Assembly (NCBI GenBank): GCA_038531315.1
Contig: JBCBBT010000039.1
Location: 1 to 32,835, forward strand
Source: JAJFFW01 sp038531315
GTDB taxonomy: Bacteria; Pseudomonadota; Alphaproteobacteria; Caulobacterales; Parvularculaceae
Direction of reading: 5' to 3'
Length of the DNA: 32,835 nt
A program made the position numbers and the translations under genes. Position 1 is the stretch's first letter; the number at the start of each line of letters is the position of its first letter. Below the pieces are notes generated by a model that did no database searches, was not told where the DNA came from, and saw only the letters and a program-made list of their open reading frames with translations. Below, in pieces: positions 14,403 to 22,406 of the stretch.

Positions 14403-16199
14403 ATGACCGTTTATAATGCTCCTGTTCGCGACATGCAGTTTGTGCTGCAGGACGTGTTGCAAATGTCGAAATATTCCAACCTGCCCGGCTTCGCCGACGC
14501 CTCGGACGATATTGTCGACGCCATCCTGGAAGAAGGCGCAAAACTCGCCGGCAATGTCCTGCATCCGCTGAACCAGTCCGGCGACCACGAAGGCTGCACG
14601 CGCCATGAGGACGGGTCCGTCACGACGCCCGCCGGCTTCAAGGAAGCCTATGACGCGTTTCGCGAGGGCGGCTGGCAGGGATTGTCCTTCGATCCGGACT
14701 ATGGCGGCCAGGGCCTGCCCTACATTCTTTCGGTCGTGATGAACGAGATGATCTCAAGCGCCAATATGGCGTTTGGCATGTATCCGGGCCTCGCGATGGG
14801 CGCCGCGCAGGCGATCTACGCCCACGGCACGGAGGAACAAAAACAGACATATCTGCCGAAAATGGTGTCCGGCGAGTGGGGCGGCACCATGAACCTCACC
14901 GAGCCCCATTGCGGCACCGATCTCGGTCTGTTGCGCACCAAAGCGGCGCCCCAGGACGACGGCAGCTATAAAATCTCCGGCACCAAGATCTTTATTTCCG
15001 CCGGCGAACACGACCTGACGGACAACATCATTCACCTCGTTCTCGCCCGCATCGAGGGCGCGCCGGAAGGCGTCAAAGGCATCTCGCTTTTCATTGTGCC
15101 GAAATACATCGTCAACGAAGACGGTTCGCTCGGCGCGCGCAACGGCGTCTCCTGCGGCTCGATCGAGGAAAAAATGGGCATTCACGCCAATTCGACCTGC
15201 GTGATGAACTATGACGAGGCGACCGGATATCTCGTCGGCGAGGCCCATAAGGGCCTCAAAGCGATGTTTGTGATGATGAACGAAGCGCGCCTCGGCGTCG
15301 GCATTCAGGGGCTCGCAATTTCCGAAGTCGCCTATCAGAACGGCGCCGCCTATGCGATCGACCGCCTGCAGGGACGCGCGCTTACCGGCGCCAAAGAGCC
15401 GGAAAAACCTGCTGATCCGATTATCGTGCACCCGGATGTGCGGCGCATGCTGCTGGATCAAAAAGCCTTCAACGAAGGCGCGCGCGCCTGGATGTACTGG
15501 ACCGCGCTACACGCCGATCTGCAACACAAATCCGAAGATGAGGAAACCATTCAGAAGGCTGACGATTACATGGGCCTGATGACGCCGATCCTGAAGGCCT
15601 ATCTGACGGACAAAGGGTACGCCCACGCCACCAACGCGCAACAGGTCCTCGGCGGGCACGGCTATGTGCAGGAATGGGGCATGGAACAGTTTGTCCGCGA
15701 CGCCCGTATCGCGATGATCTACGAAGGCGCGAACGGCATTCAGGCGCTCGATCTTGTCGGCCGTAAACTGATGAAAGACGGCGGGCGCGCCTGGCAGGCG
15801 TTCTTCAAGGAAATCGATGAGTTCATCGCCGACAATGACGGCAACGCTGATCTCAAGCCCTATCTTGAAGGGCTCGCCGACGCCAAGAAAGACGTAGAAG
15901 AAGCGACGCAGTGGCTCGCCGCCAATGCGATGACCAACTTCAACAACGCCGGCGCCGGATCGACGGATTATCTTTATATGTTCGCGCTTTTATGCCTCGC
16001 CCATGGTTGGGCGAACCTCGCAAAGGCGGCGCTTGACCGCAAAGCCGCCGGCGATACGGATGCGTTTTTCGACACCAAGCTGATCACCGGGAAATATTTC
16101 CTTGAGCGCGTCCTGCCGGACATCAAAGCCCATCTCGCGAAGTTGAAAACCGGCGCCGACACCATGATGTCGATGCCGCGTGAGGCGTTTGTCGCTTGA
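14403..16199 (+). CDS. Acyl-CoA dehydrogenase, DmdC/FadE-like long form
   Basis: 598 aa, the size of the long acyl-CoA dehydrogenases with an extra C-terminal domain. These FAD enzymes introduce the alpha-beta double bond of acyl-CoA. Visible: N-terminal extension 'MQFVLQDVL' (~11-19); 'GWQGLSFDPDYGGQGLP' (~91-107); FAD-binding 'MNLTEPHCGTDLGLLRTKA' (~163-181); 'EARLGVGIQGL' (~296-306); 'QVLGGHGYVQEWGMEQFVRDAR' (in part, ~416-433); and catalytic base Glu441 in 'IYEGANGIQALDL'. The final ~130 residues match the C-terminal domain of this subgroup, shared with 3-methylmercaptopropionyl-CoA dehydrogenase (DmdC) and general FadE proteins. The substrate is not readable. AAAGGA upstream of ATG 14403 supports the start. 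It stands alone and ends in a strong terminator. Confidence 0.92.
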   Translation: MTVYNAPVRDMQFVLQDVLQMSKYSNLPGFADASDDIVDAILEEGAKLAGNVLHPLNQSGDHEGCTRHEDGSVTTPAGFKEAYDAFREGGWQGLSFDPDYGGQGLPYILSVVMNEMISSANMAFGMYPGLAMGAAQAIYAHGTEEQKQTYLPKMVSGEWGGTMNLTEPHCGTDLGLLRTKAAPQDDGSYKISGTKIFISAGEHDLTDNIIHLVLARIEGAPEGVKGISLFIVPKYIVNEDGSLGARNGVSCGSIEEKMGIHANSTCVMNYDEATGYLVGEAHKGLKAMFVMMNEARLGVGIQGLAISEVAYQNGAAYAIDRLQGRALTGAKEPEKPADPIIVHPDVRRMLLDQKAFNEGARAWMYWTALHADLQHKSEDEETIQKADDYMGLMTPILKAYLTDKGYAHATNAQQVLGGHGYVQEWGMEQFVRDARIAMIYEGANGIQALDLVGRKLMKDGGRAWQAFFKEIDEFIADNDGNADLKPYLEGLADAKKDVEEATQWLAANAMTNFNNAGAGSTDYLYMFALLCLAHGWANLAKAALDRKAAGDTDAFFDTKLITGKYFLERVLPDIKAHLAKLKTGADTMMSMPREAFVA

Positions 16200-16247
16200 C
16201 GATCTTCACACCGGCGTCGTTCGGATAATGAAGGCTTAAAACCCTCA

Positions 16248-16275
16248 TGGCCCGGCGGATCGCCGGGCCATTTTT
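16248..16275 (+). terminator. Intrinsic terminator after acyl-CoA dehydrogenase
   Basis: Perfect 10-bp stem TGGCCCGGCG / CGCCGGGCCA with loop GAT, followed by TTTTT. Confidence 0.92.
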
Positions 16276-16306
16276 GTTGTCAGGGTCAACGCGTTGCGCG
16301 AACGCC

Positions 16307-17563
16307 TCAAGGTCTTCCCCGGCATTGCCGCATGCCGCATGTCGACGGGCCGGGCGCCGCAAACACTCTGGAATAAGGGCTGGGGAAACTTCTGAGACCG
16401 GGAATGAAAGAACTGATCGCGACCACCTGCAGGATCGTTCCCTCCTGCGGCGCGGGGTTCAGCCGGAAGTAATCGCGCGTCGCCGTGTCGATCAGTTGCG
16501 TCCCATGCTGATAAAGTTCGATCCGGGCCGTCCGTTGCGGTTTCACGACAAAGACCACATTTTCAGGACCGTTCTGAGCGATGCTCGAGATACGCGCCGG
16601 CTGATGGGAGGCGGCGAGCGTGAACCGATTGGGCGTTGTCGGGCTATTGCTGTCAAACAACTTCAGATCAAGTTGCAATCCTGTGCTGAGATTGGCGGAA
16701 CCGAACAGTTCAAGCCCCGCGTCGATCGCCATGTTGACTTGCGCCTCGTTGACAAAATTACCGCCCGTCGCGGTGATCGCGCCGCGCACGCCTTCGATAA
16801 AGTCCCTGATCGAGAACAGCTCCTGCATGTCGACCATGCTTGTGATGTCGGCGATCTGGTCGTCGATTTCATCGCCGATCCTGCCGTCGACTTCCGTGAA
16901 AATCGCAAAAACGGCGAGCAGCGCATCGCCAAGGAAATTGTTGCAATCGACATCTTCGTCCGTGACGCGGAAATCGATATCGGTGTCCATCAGCGCCCCG
17001 GTGAAGACATTATACGTCGATTGCGCAGCGATATCCTCAATCGTCACCGATACATCGGGCGACGGACAGATAATCGGGATGCCGCTGTCAAGTTCGATCC
17101 GGGCGGAGGCGCGAAAACCGGAAACCCGCGCGGTGAAGCTTGTATTGGCTTGCGTCAGGCGGATCCCAAGTTCGCCCTTGCCGATGCTCAAACTCTTCAC
17201 GCGCCGAACGCCGTTCGCCTGGGCGATGGTGGTTCGAAACGACGTCTCGATATCCCGGCGCAACATGTCGAGTTCGTCAAACGCTTCATTCAGGAGATCG
17301 CGCGTGAAGTTGGCCGGAAAACGCGACGTGCGCGCCGACAGCCCAAACCGGGAAAGCAACGGATTGAGCGTATTGATTTTGTTGACGATCAGGGCGTCGA
17401 TCTCGGCTGTTGAGACATTCAAGCCGTCGATTGTGTTTGGATTGAACCGGGTGAACCGATCATCGGGAATGCCGATCATGATCTGCGTTTCCTGAGCGGC
17501 GACCGACGGCGACAGAACCGCCGCCGCCAGGCAAGCGGCGCTTGCCAGCGTTTTGTTCATCAT
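16307..17563 (-). CDS. Secreted protein of unknown function
   Basis: 418 aa. A clear signal peptide occupies residues 1-23 ('LAAAVLSPSVAA-QET'). I do not recognise the family. The mature part has no membrane helix; it is rich in Asp/Asn/Thr and beta-prone segments, with an amphipathic helical stretch at ~75-110 and an acidic 'EVDGRIGDEIDDQIADI' stretch at ~224-240. Cysteines pair up at 'IICPSP', 'VDCNNF' and a C-terminal 'TCGMRQCRG', suggesting disulfides in the periplasm or outside. AGGAG 8 nt upstream supports the tandem ATG ATG start. The leader is unusually AT-rich with a TTGACA hexamer. It is monocistronic and convergent with the acyl-CoA dehydrogenase. Confidence 0.75.
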   Translation of the reverse strand: MMNKTLASAACLAAAVLSPSVAAQETQIMIGIPDDRFTRFNPNTIDGLNVSTAEIDALIVNKINTLNPLLSRFGLSARTSRFPANFTRDLLNEAFDELDMLRRDIETSFRTTIAQANGVRRVKSLSIGKGELGIRLTQANTSFTARVSGFRASARIELDSGIPIICPSPDVSVTIEDIAAQSTYNVFTGALMDTDIDFRVTDEDVDCNNFLGDALLAVFAIFTEVDGRIGDEIDDQIADITSMVDMQELFSIRDFIEGVRGAITATGGNFVNEAQVNMAIDAGLELFGSANLSTGLQLDLKLFDSNSPTTPNRFTLAASHQPARISSIAQNGPENVVFVVKPQRTARIELYQHGTQLIDTATRDYFRLNPAPQEGTILQVVAISSFIPGLRSFPSPYSRVFAAPGPSTCGMRQCRGRP

Positions 17564-17883
17564 CTACTCGTCTCCTAATTGAATAGTCCCATTACGAATT
17601 AAAAATTGATTTTGTCAATTCACATATTTTTCCTTAAGGGGTAGATATTCTCTTCGTGTACGTTATAATATATTATTCAAAGCAAAAACGCCTGTATTTA
17701 TCTAAGTTGCGCGATACGGAACGCGGGTTTCGCCGCTGTGTTGCGTCAATATGGCGGTGCGTTTTCTTGTGGCGCGCTTGCTTGAAAGGCGCGCCAATGA
17801 CGCTGTGTTCTATTTGCCGGATCGCTGTCGCCCGCGACGCTGTTTTCCGGGGGCGCATTTTAAAATCATCATGCGGCGTGCGG
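17564..17883. other. AT-rich intergenic region with possible promoter
   Basis: No gene is supported here. For the minus-strand secreted protein, TTGACA (17613-17618) and a weak TAATGG (17589-17594) are spaced 18 nt. The plus strand holds 'ttataatatatt' near 17665, a -10-like string without a good -35. The remaining ~150 bases follow the vsr stop and show only a small GTCGC-CC-GCGAC stem near 17827. Confidence 0.45.
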
Positions 17884-18306
17884 TCACGATTTGTCGCTGC
17901 GTATGGCGGCGGCGAGCGCGGTTATGGTTTTTTCGCCCGCGCGCAGCTCGCATTCCCAAACGATAAAAACCCGCCAGCCTTGCGCGCTCAATGCCTTCAC
18001 GGCGGCGGCGTCGCGATCGGTGTTGCGGGCAATTTTTGCGCGCCAATAGGCGGCGTTGGTTTTCGGCGTCCGCGCGCCGCGCTTGCAGTCATGACCGTGC
18101 CAGAAGCAGCCATGAACAAAGACCACAGCTTTGTAGCGCGGCAGAACGATGTCGGGCTTGCCGGCGAGGTCGGCGCGATGCAGCCGGAAGCGAAATCCCG
18201 CCGCGTGAAGGGCGCGGCGCACCTGTCGCTCCGGTTTTGTATCGCCGGATTTGACGGCGCGCATGATCGCTGCGCGCTTTTCGGGCGCAAAGACATCGTG
18301 CGTCAT
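17884..18306 (-). CDS. vsr: Very short patch repair endonuclease Vsr
   Basis: 140 aa. Vsr nicks DNA 5' of the T in T:G mismatches created by deamination of 5-methylcytosine. From ATG 18306 the key residues fall as in E. coli Vsr (D51, H64, H69): 'GKPDIVLP' with Asp52, and 'VFVHGCFWHGHDC' with His65 and His70 and a zinc-type cysteine. 'NAAYWRAKIARNTDRD' (84-99) and 'WRVFIVWECELR' (111-122) complete the family pattern. The longer frame begins at TTG 18348, 9 bases after the methyltransferase stop; it is possible but adds residues outside the family. The gene directly follows the methyltransferase on the same strand, the classic dcm-vsr arrangement. Confidence 0.93.
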   Translation of the reverse strand: MTHDVFAPEKRAAIMRAVKSGDTKPERQVRRALHAAGFRFRLHRADLAGKPDIVLPRYKAVVFVHGCFWHGHDCKRGARTPKTNAAYWRAKIARNTDRDAAAVKALSAQGWRVFIVWECELRAGEKTITALAAAIRSDKS

Positions 18307-18357
18307 GGCGTCTGGCGCCGACGGGGGCCGGCGCGGGAAGGCTGGCAAGATCGCTCT

Positions 18358-19599
18358 TCAGGCGGCGCGCTGGGCGGTGTCATCGCCAACCGGGCGCTCC
18401 CGTGCGGGCGCGCCGTCGTCCTTATTGTTGCGGCCCTGCAGCGCGGGCTTCAAAATATGTTCGCCGATCCACTGAACAACCGGCACGCTGACCCCGTCGC
18501 CGCATAATTTGAGCGCGGCGGTGGCCGACGCCGGCAATACATAATCATCCGGCAGGCCCATCAGGCGCGCCGCCTCGCGCGGCCGTAAAAGCCGCATACG
18601 GACGGCGCCGTCATTGATCTCTACGATCAATTGCCGTGACGAGCCGCCGGCCGGCGTCCTGAGACAGCCGGCGAGGCCGTCGAACCGGGCCTCAACACGC
18701 AGGACCTTGGCGCCGTTTGCCGAGCGGATGCGTTTAAAGGCGGCGCCGACATGACGCCCGCCTGTCGCTTTGAGCGCGTCAAGCGCGGCGCGCTGGCGCG
18801 GGCTCATCGCCGCGAGCAGGCGATCGGTTTGCAGTGCAGGAAACCAGTCATCGCTGCACGCGCCGGTCTGATCGGTCACAAGATCGGCAAGCGCCGCGTT
18901 CCGCAATGTTTGCGGACCGTCGCGCAACCATCGCCAGTCCCGGCGCACGGCGCCCGGCAGGCCCGCAACAGCGGCGCGTAAGGCGGGGGGCGTGTGATCT
19001 TGATCGTCGCCGGGCGCGTCCCGCCCCACGCGCGCGCCCAGGCCCGCCAGCGCATCTTCTGAAAACCCGAACAAAAAGACGCGCCGGCGCGATTGCGGGG
19101 AAAAAGCGCGCGCATCGAGGACCAGCGCAGAGGCAAAATAACCCGCTTCCGTCATCATGCGGACGACATGCGCAAAATCGCGCCCGCCATTGGAAGACAA
19201 AAATCCCGGGACATTCTCAAGGACGATAATGCGCGGCGGCTTGTCATCGTCTTTGAGGCCGGTCATGAGCGACCAGAAGGCGTAAAACGCGCTGCTGCGC
19301 GCGCCTTTAAGCCCTGCGCGCGCGCCGGCGAGGGAAAGGTCCTGACACGGAAAAGACGCCCAGACGAGGTCGGGGCGCACCGGCGGCAGATCGCTGACGC
19401 CAAGATCGGCGATGTCGGCGAGCGTCAGATGCGCATCGGTGAAATTGTCTTCATAGGCGCGCGCTTTCACAGGATCGCAGTCATTGGCGAATCGGCAGTC
19501 AAAATGCGCGCCAAGCCCAAGCCGCGCCATGCCGCCGCCGGCGAAAAATTCAAAAAAGACAGGCCGGGGAAAATTTTTTTTCCGCTCAATACTTGTCAT
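18358..19599 (-). CDS. DNA (cytosine-5-)-methyltransferase
   Basis: 413 aa. It transfers a methyl group from S-adenosylmethionine to C5 of cytosine in DNA. Motif I is 'FFEFFAGGGMARLGLG' (15-30); motif IV 'ASFPCQDLSLAG' holds nucleophile Cys85; motif VI 'VLENVPGFL' (127-135); motif VIII 'PQSRRRVFLFGF' (168-179); a target-recognition region spans about 185-330; and motifs IX/X include 'RLMGLPDDYVLP' and 'GDGVSVPVVQWIGEHI' near the C-terminus. All are intact. The recognised sequence cannot be read. AAGG 7 nt before ATG 19599 supports the start. Vsr follows within ~50 bases. No restriction endonuclease gene adjoins, so it is probably an orphan methyltransferase with its repair partner. Confidence 0.94.
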   Translation of the reverse strand: MTSIERKKNFPRPVFFEFFAGGGMARLGLGAHFDCRFANDCDPVKARAYEDNFTDAHLTLADIADLGVSDLPPVRPDLVWASFPCQDLSLAGARAGLKGARSSAFYAFWSLMTGLKDDDKPPRIIVLENVPGFLSSNGGRDFAHVVRMMTEAGYFASALVLDARAFSPQSRRRVFLFGFSEDALAGLGARVGRDAPGDDQDHTPPALRAAVAGLPGAVRRDWRWLRDGPQTLRNAALADLVTDQTGACSDDWFPALQTDRLLAAMSPRQRAALDALKATGGRHVGAAFKRIRSANGAKVLRVEARFDGLAGCLRTPAGGSSRQLIVEINDGAVRMRLLRPREAARLMGLPDDYVLPASATAALKLCGDGVSVPVVQWIGEHILKPALQGRNNKDDGAPARERPVGDDTAQRAA

Positions 19600-19756
19600 C
19601 GCGCCGCCTTAATTTGGCCTCTGAACAATCGGGCCGCCGCATTTGCGTCATAATTATCCGCGTGCGGCGGCGAGCCTGTCAAACTCCGGACACAATCGCG
19701 TCGTTCGTCGCCGCGGCGCAAGGCGATCGCGCGCCGGCGCGCGCCGTCCCGTCCGG

Positions 19757-19771
19757 TTGACGCTTCGTTAA
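19757..19771. promoter_or_regulatory. CtrA-like box before the Arg-rich protein gene
   Basis: TTGA-N7-TTAA followed by CC, one mismatch from TTAA-N7-TTAAC, 61 bp upstream of ATG 19833. The first half could instead serve as a -35 (TTGACG). Confidence 0.35.
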
Positions 19772-19832
19772 CCACGATGCACAACGGCGGTGGGCAAATA
19801 TGGGGGCGTCGCGCCGTTAGGAGATTGGCGAC

Positions 19833-20960
19833 ATGCCCTTGATGAAATCTAGTCGCGTATTCAAAAGAAAAAACCACAGCGCGGCCGCGTTGGCTGTCGC
19901 CGGCTTTGCGGCGGGCGCCGCATTGTGCGGCGGCGCGCTTGCCGCCGAGGCGACGGCCGAATTGTCGGCTGAGGCGATCTTCGAGCCAGCCGGCGGACCG
20001 GCCGATCCGGCCAACCCGCTATCCGGCGCCGATCTTGGCGGCTTTGCGCCGGTTGTCGCCGTTTCGCAAGAACAACGCAGGGAAGGCCGTCGCGGCGAAG
20101 GCCGCCGGGGTCAACGTAGAGATGGCCAGCGCAGAGATGGCCGTCGAAGTGAGGGACGGCGAAGTGAGGGACGGCGTTCCGGGGAACGGCGCGGCGATAA
20201 TCGCGCCCGGTCGCGCAACGCTGAACGCCGCGCCAGTCAACGCCAAAACGCCCGCCAGGGACAACGCCAAGGTCAACGCCAAAACGCCCGCCAGGGCCAG
20301 CGCCAGGGACAGCGCGCCGTGCGCAGCGGCGACAGGCGGTCCGATCGCCGCGCTGATGCTCGGTACCGTGATCAACGGTTTAACAATCGCGCCGACCGCC
20401 GCTATCGCGACCAGCGCCGCCGTGGTTCCAGAGGCGCGGACTATCGCCGCGGCGACCGCAAACGCTATGACGGCCGGCGATACGATAACAGGCGCCTAGA
20501 CGACCGGCGGCGCGATGATCGCCGCTATCGCAACGGGCGTTACCGCGACCGGCACTATAATAATCGCCGTTATAGCGGCCGGCGTTACGATGATCGGCGC
20601 CATCGTTATAATGGTCGCGGACATCCGCACCGAGGCCACAGGCATCGTGGACAGGGGCATCGCGGACACGGCTTCGGACCGCGCGGCGCGCGCGCCTTCC
20701 GCCATGGCTACGGCCCCAAGCGCGGCCACGGATATTACTGCGCGCTGCACTCGATCTTTCACTATTACGCCGGGTTCGATCCTTATGGCTGGTCCCGCGC
20801 GGTTCACCGCGGCTACCGGCCTTATGCGGGGTGTCATACGGTTGAGAAAATTTCGCGTCGCCGCGGCCGGCGCGTGCTCTTAGGGGCTCTGCTTTGCTAC
20901 GACGATTACGGCTACCCCTACATCAAGCGCGGCAGCAGCTACGTCTATAAATATTATTAA
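19833..20960 (+). CDS. Secreted arginine-rich low-complexity protein
   Basis: 375 aa. A signal peptide covers residues ~1-38 (basic start, then 'AALAVAGFAAGAALCGGALA'). An acidic/Ala segment follows (~39-75). From ~79 to ~240 more than a third of residues are Arg, in short RRxGRR/RRD/RRY repeats with Gly, Gln, Asp and Tyr; then a His/Gly/Arg part (~255-300), and a Tyr/Cys-containing C-terminal part (~300-375) with four cysteines and a final 'YVYKYY'. No known enzyme motif is present. TAGGAG upstream supports the start, and a strong hairpin lies after the stop. Codon position bias is consistent with this frame; the long Ala-rich frame in +2 is a by-product. It may bind a polyanion such as DNA, LPS or polysaccharide; this is inference. 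Confidence 0.72.
   Translation: MPLMKSSRVFKRKNHSAAALAVAGFAAGAALCGGALAAEATAELSAEAIFEPAGGPADPANPLSGADLGGFAPVVAVSQEQRREGRRGEGRRGQRRDGQRRDGRRSEGRRSEGRRSGERRGDNRARSRNAERRASQRQNARQGQRQGQRQNARQGQRQGQRAVRSGDRRSDRRADARYRDQRFNNRADRRYRDQRRRGSRGADYRRGDRKRYDGRRYDNRRLDDRRRDDRRYRNGRYRDRHYNNRRYSGRRYDDRRHRYNGRGHPHRGHRHRGQGHRGHGFGPRGARAFRHGYGPKRGHGYYCALHSIFHYYAGFDPYGWSRAVHRGYRPYAGCHTVEKISRRRGRRVLLGALLCYDDYGYPYIKRGSSYVYKYY
20237..20308 (+). repeat. 36-bp tandem duplication inside the Arg-rich gene
   Basis: Two near-identical 36-bp units (20237-20272 and 20273-20308) encode two copies of a QNARQGQRQGQR-type 12-residue block. Shorter imperfect repeats ('ggcgaagtgagggac' twice near 20150) lie just upstream. They suggest growth by slippage in frame. 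Confidence 0.8.
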
Positions 20961-20985
20961 TCGTCGATCCCTTCGGCTCTGTTGC

Positions 20986-21013
20986 GGCCCGCGCGTTAAT
21001 TGACGCGCGGGCC
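20986..21013 (+). terminator. Strong hairpin after the Arg-rich protein gene
   Basis: Perfect 11-bp stem GGCCCGCGCGT / ACGCGCGGGCC with loop TAATTG, 25 bases after the stop codon. There is no long U-tract, so it may act as a weak terminator or 3'-end stabiliser. Confidence 0.6.
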
Positions 21014-21071
21014 GACTCTTATGAGGGTGCGCAAAGATCAGGCGCGACGCCTCAACTCCTGAAGGTCCCCT

Positions 21072-22385
21072 ATGCCGGCGGGCGACGCATCAATGCTCAA
21101 GGCGATAGCCGCTGTTTCGGTGCTGGCGGTCGCCATGGCGCCGGTTTCTGTGCGCGCGGCTGACAACACCATCAAAGACCTTCAGGTCGGCGAGCGGGGC
21201 CTGTTGATGCGGGTGGCGCTGTTTTGCGACACGCCATGCGCCGCCGCCGTCACGCGCGACGGTTTTAAGATCGCCGATGTCGTCACGCGAACCGAGGTGC
21301 CGCTGAAAGGCCGCAGCACGCTCGCCGATGTCATCCGTTTCACGCCGGTCGAAGGGGCGACCGTCATGACAATTCTCGGCCCCCGGGCGATTGAAAACGC
21401 CGCGGTGCGCCCGTGCGACATCAACGGCGATAAGGCGACCTGCGTCGACGTTAAATTTGCCGAAAGCCCGATTAAACCCGCCGCCGCGTCGCGGGCGCAA
21501 GCCGCGCCGGTCGCGCCGCCGTCGTTAAAACCGCAACGACGCGCCGCTTCGCGCGCCGGCGCGCCCGCCATAGCGCCGCCGCAAGGATTGCGCGCGGCGC
21601 CGGGCCGCGATCTTTTGACCTTTGGCCGTTTCGCCCCGCCGGCCCGGCTTGGTGCGCCGCAAGCGGCGTCGCAGAGCGGGCCGTCAATATTGTCCGTACC
21701 CGAACCGCCGCTTTCCGCCTCGGCGAAGGCCGCGCAAGCCGCTGCGCAAAAGCGCGAACGCGAACGCCGCGCCGCGCAACGCCTCGCCGCGGAAAAAAAG
21801 GCGGTGGCGGACCGTCTCGCCCAGCAACAACAGGCTGAAGAAAGGCGCGCGCGACAGGCCTCGGCCGCTAATGCGGCGGGCGGTCAGGCGCGGCTCGGCG
21901 AGCCGGCTCTGATCCTGCCGCCGCGGGGCGGCGCAACGACGCCGGGCGCCGGCAGCGCCTATGGCCGGCGCGGGGCGACGCCCCCGTCAGCGGCGTCGCT
22001 CGGCGGCGCGCCGATCCTTAAAGGATTGAGCGCGAATTTTGTTTTCCGCGAACGCGTGGCCGACATTTTGGGCCGTGAGTTCGGCGCGGCGCAATGCGAG
22101 GCGGCGCGCAGCCGTCTCGATGCGGACGCCTGGGCGCTCGATGCGATGGTCAATGTCGGCTTGTGCATGGCGGCCGACGGCGAGGCGGCGGAAGCGGACG
22201 CATTGCTGGCGCGGTTACTCTCTTACACGCCCGACAATTATGAAGCGCTCGTCGGCCGTGCGCTGATCGCTGCCGAAGCGGGCGAGACCGGCGCGGCGAA
22301 GCGCTACTTTCAGGAAGCGCTCAACGCCTTGCCGCCGATTGAGGAATCAAACCGCATTCTCTTCGCCATGCGCTCGCTCGGATAG
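21072..22385 (+). CDS. Secreted protein with C-terminal TPR-like region, function unknown
   Basis: 437 aa. Signal peptide ~1-29 ('AIAAVSVLAVAMAPVSVRA-AD'). An N-terminal domain (~30-130) with beta strands and four cysteines ('LFCDTPCAAAV', 'RPCDINGDKATCVDV') is followed by an Ala/Pro-rich linker (~135-215), a charged helical stretch rich in Ala/Arg/Glu/Gln (~215-265), another flexible linker, and a C-terminal helical region (~325-437) with TPR-like features ('AWALDAMVNVGLCMAADGEAAEADALL' in part, 'NYEALVGRALIAAEAGETGAAKRYFQEAL' in part). I do not recognise the family; an envelope assembly or scaffold role is a guess. TGAAGG 7 nt before ATG 21072 supports this start over ATG 21093. It follows the Arg-rich gene in the same direction after a hairpin. 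Confidence 0.72.
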   Translation: MPAGDASMLKAIAAVSVLAVAMAPVSVRAADNTIKDLQVGERGLLMRVALFCDTPCAAAVTRDGFKIADVVTRTEVPLKGRSTLADVIRFTPVEGATVMTILGPRAIENAAVRPCDINGDKATCVDVKFAESPIKPAAASRAQAAPVAPPSLKPQRRAASRAGAPAIAPPQGLRAAPGRDLLTFGRFAPPARLGAPQAASQSGPSILSVPEPPLSASAKAAQAAAQKRERERRAAQRLAAEKKAVADRLAQQQQAEERRARQASAANAAGGQARLGEPALILPPRGGATTPGAGSAYGRRGATPPSAASLGGAPILKGLSANFVFRERVADILGREFGAAQCEAARSRLDADAWALDAMVNVGLCMAADGEAAEADALLARLLSYTPDNYEALVGRALIAAEAGETGAAKRYFQEALNALPPIEESNRILFAMRSLG

Positions 22386-22406
22386 GCGGGCCCGCCCGGT
22401 TTACGC

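Noticed and set aside
16247..17413. A 388-codon plus-strand frame opposite the secreted protein at 16307-17563
   Set aside because: It begins inside the acyl-CoA dehydrogenase terminator hairpin, has no domain or ribosome site, and mirrors a gene with a signal peptide on the other strand.
17656..18507. A plus-strand frame across vsr
   Set aside because: vsr on the minus strand has all catalytic residues; the plus frame has no recognisable domain.
20237..20308. CRISPR-like array
   Set aside because: Only two adjacent units without spacers, in frame inside a coding region.
19906..20499. An Ala-rich frame in +2 inside the Arg-rich gene
   Set aside because: It lacks a ribosome site and signal peptide and arises from the GCN/CGN repetitive composition. 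The Arg-rich frame has ribosome site, signal peptide and a downstream hairpin.
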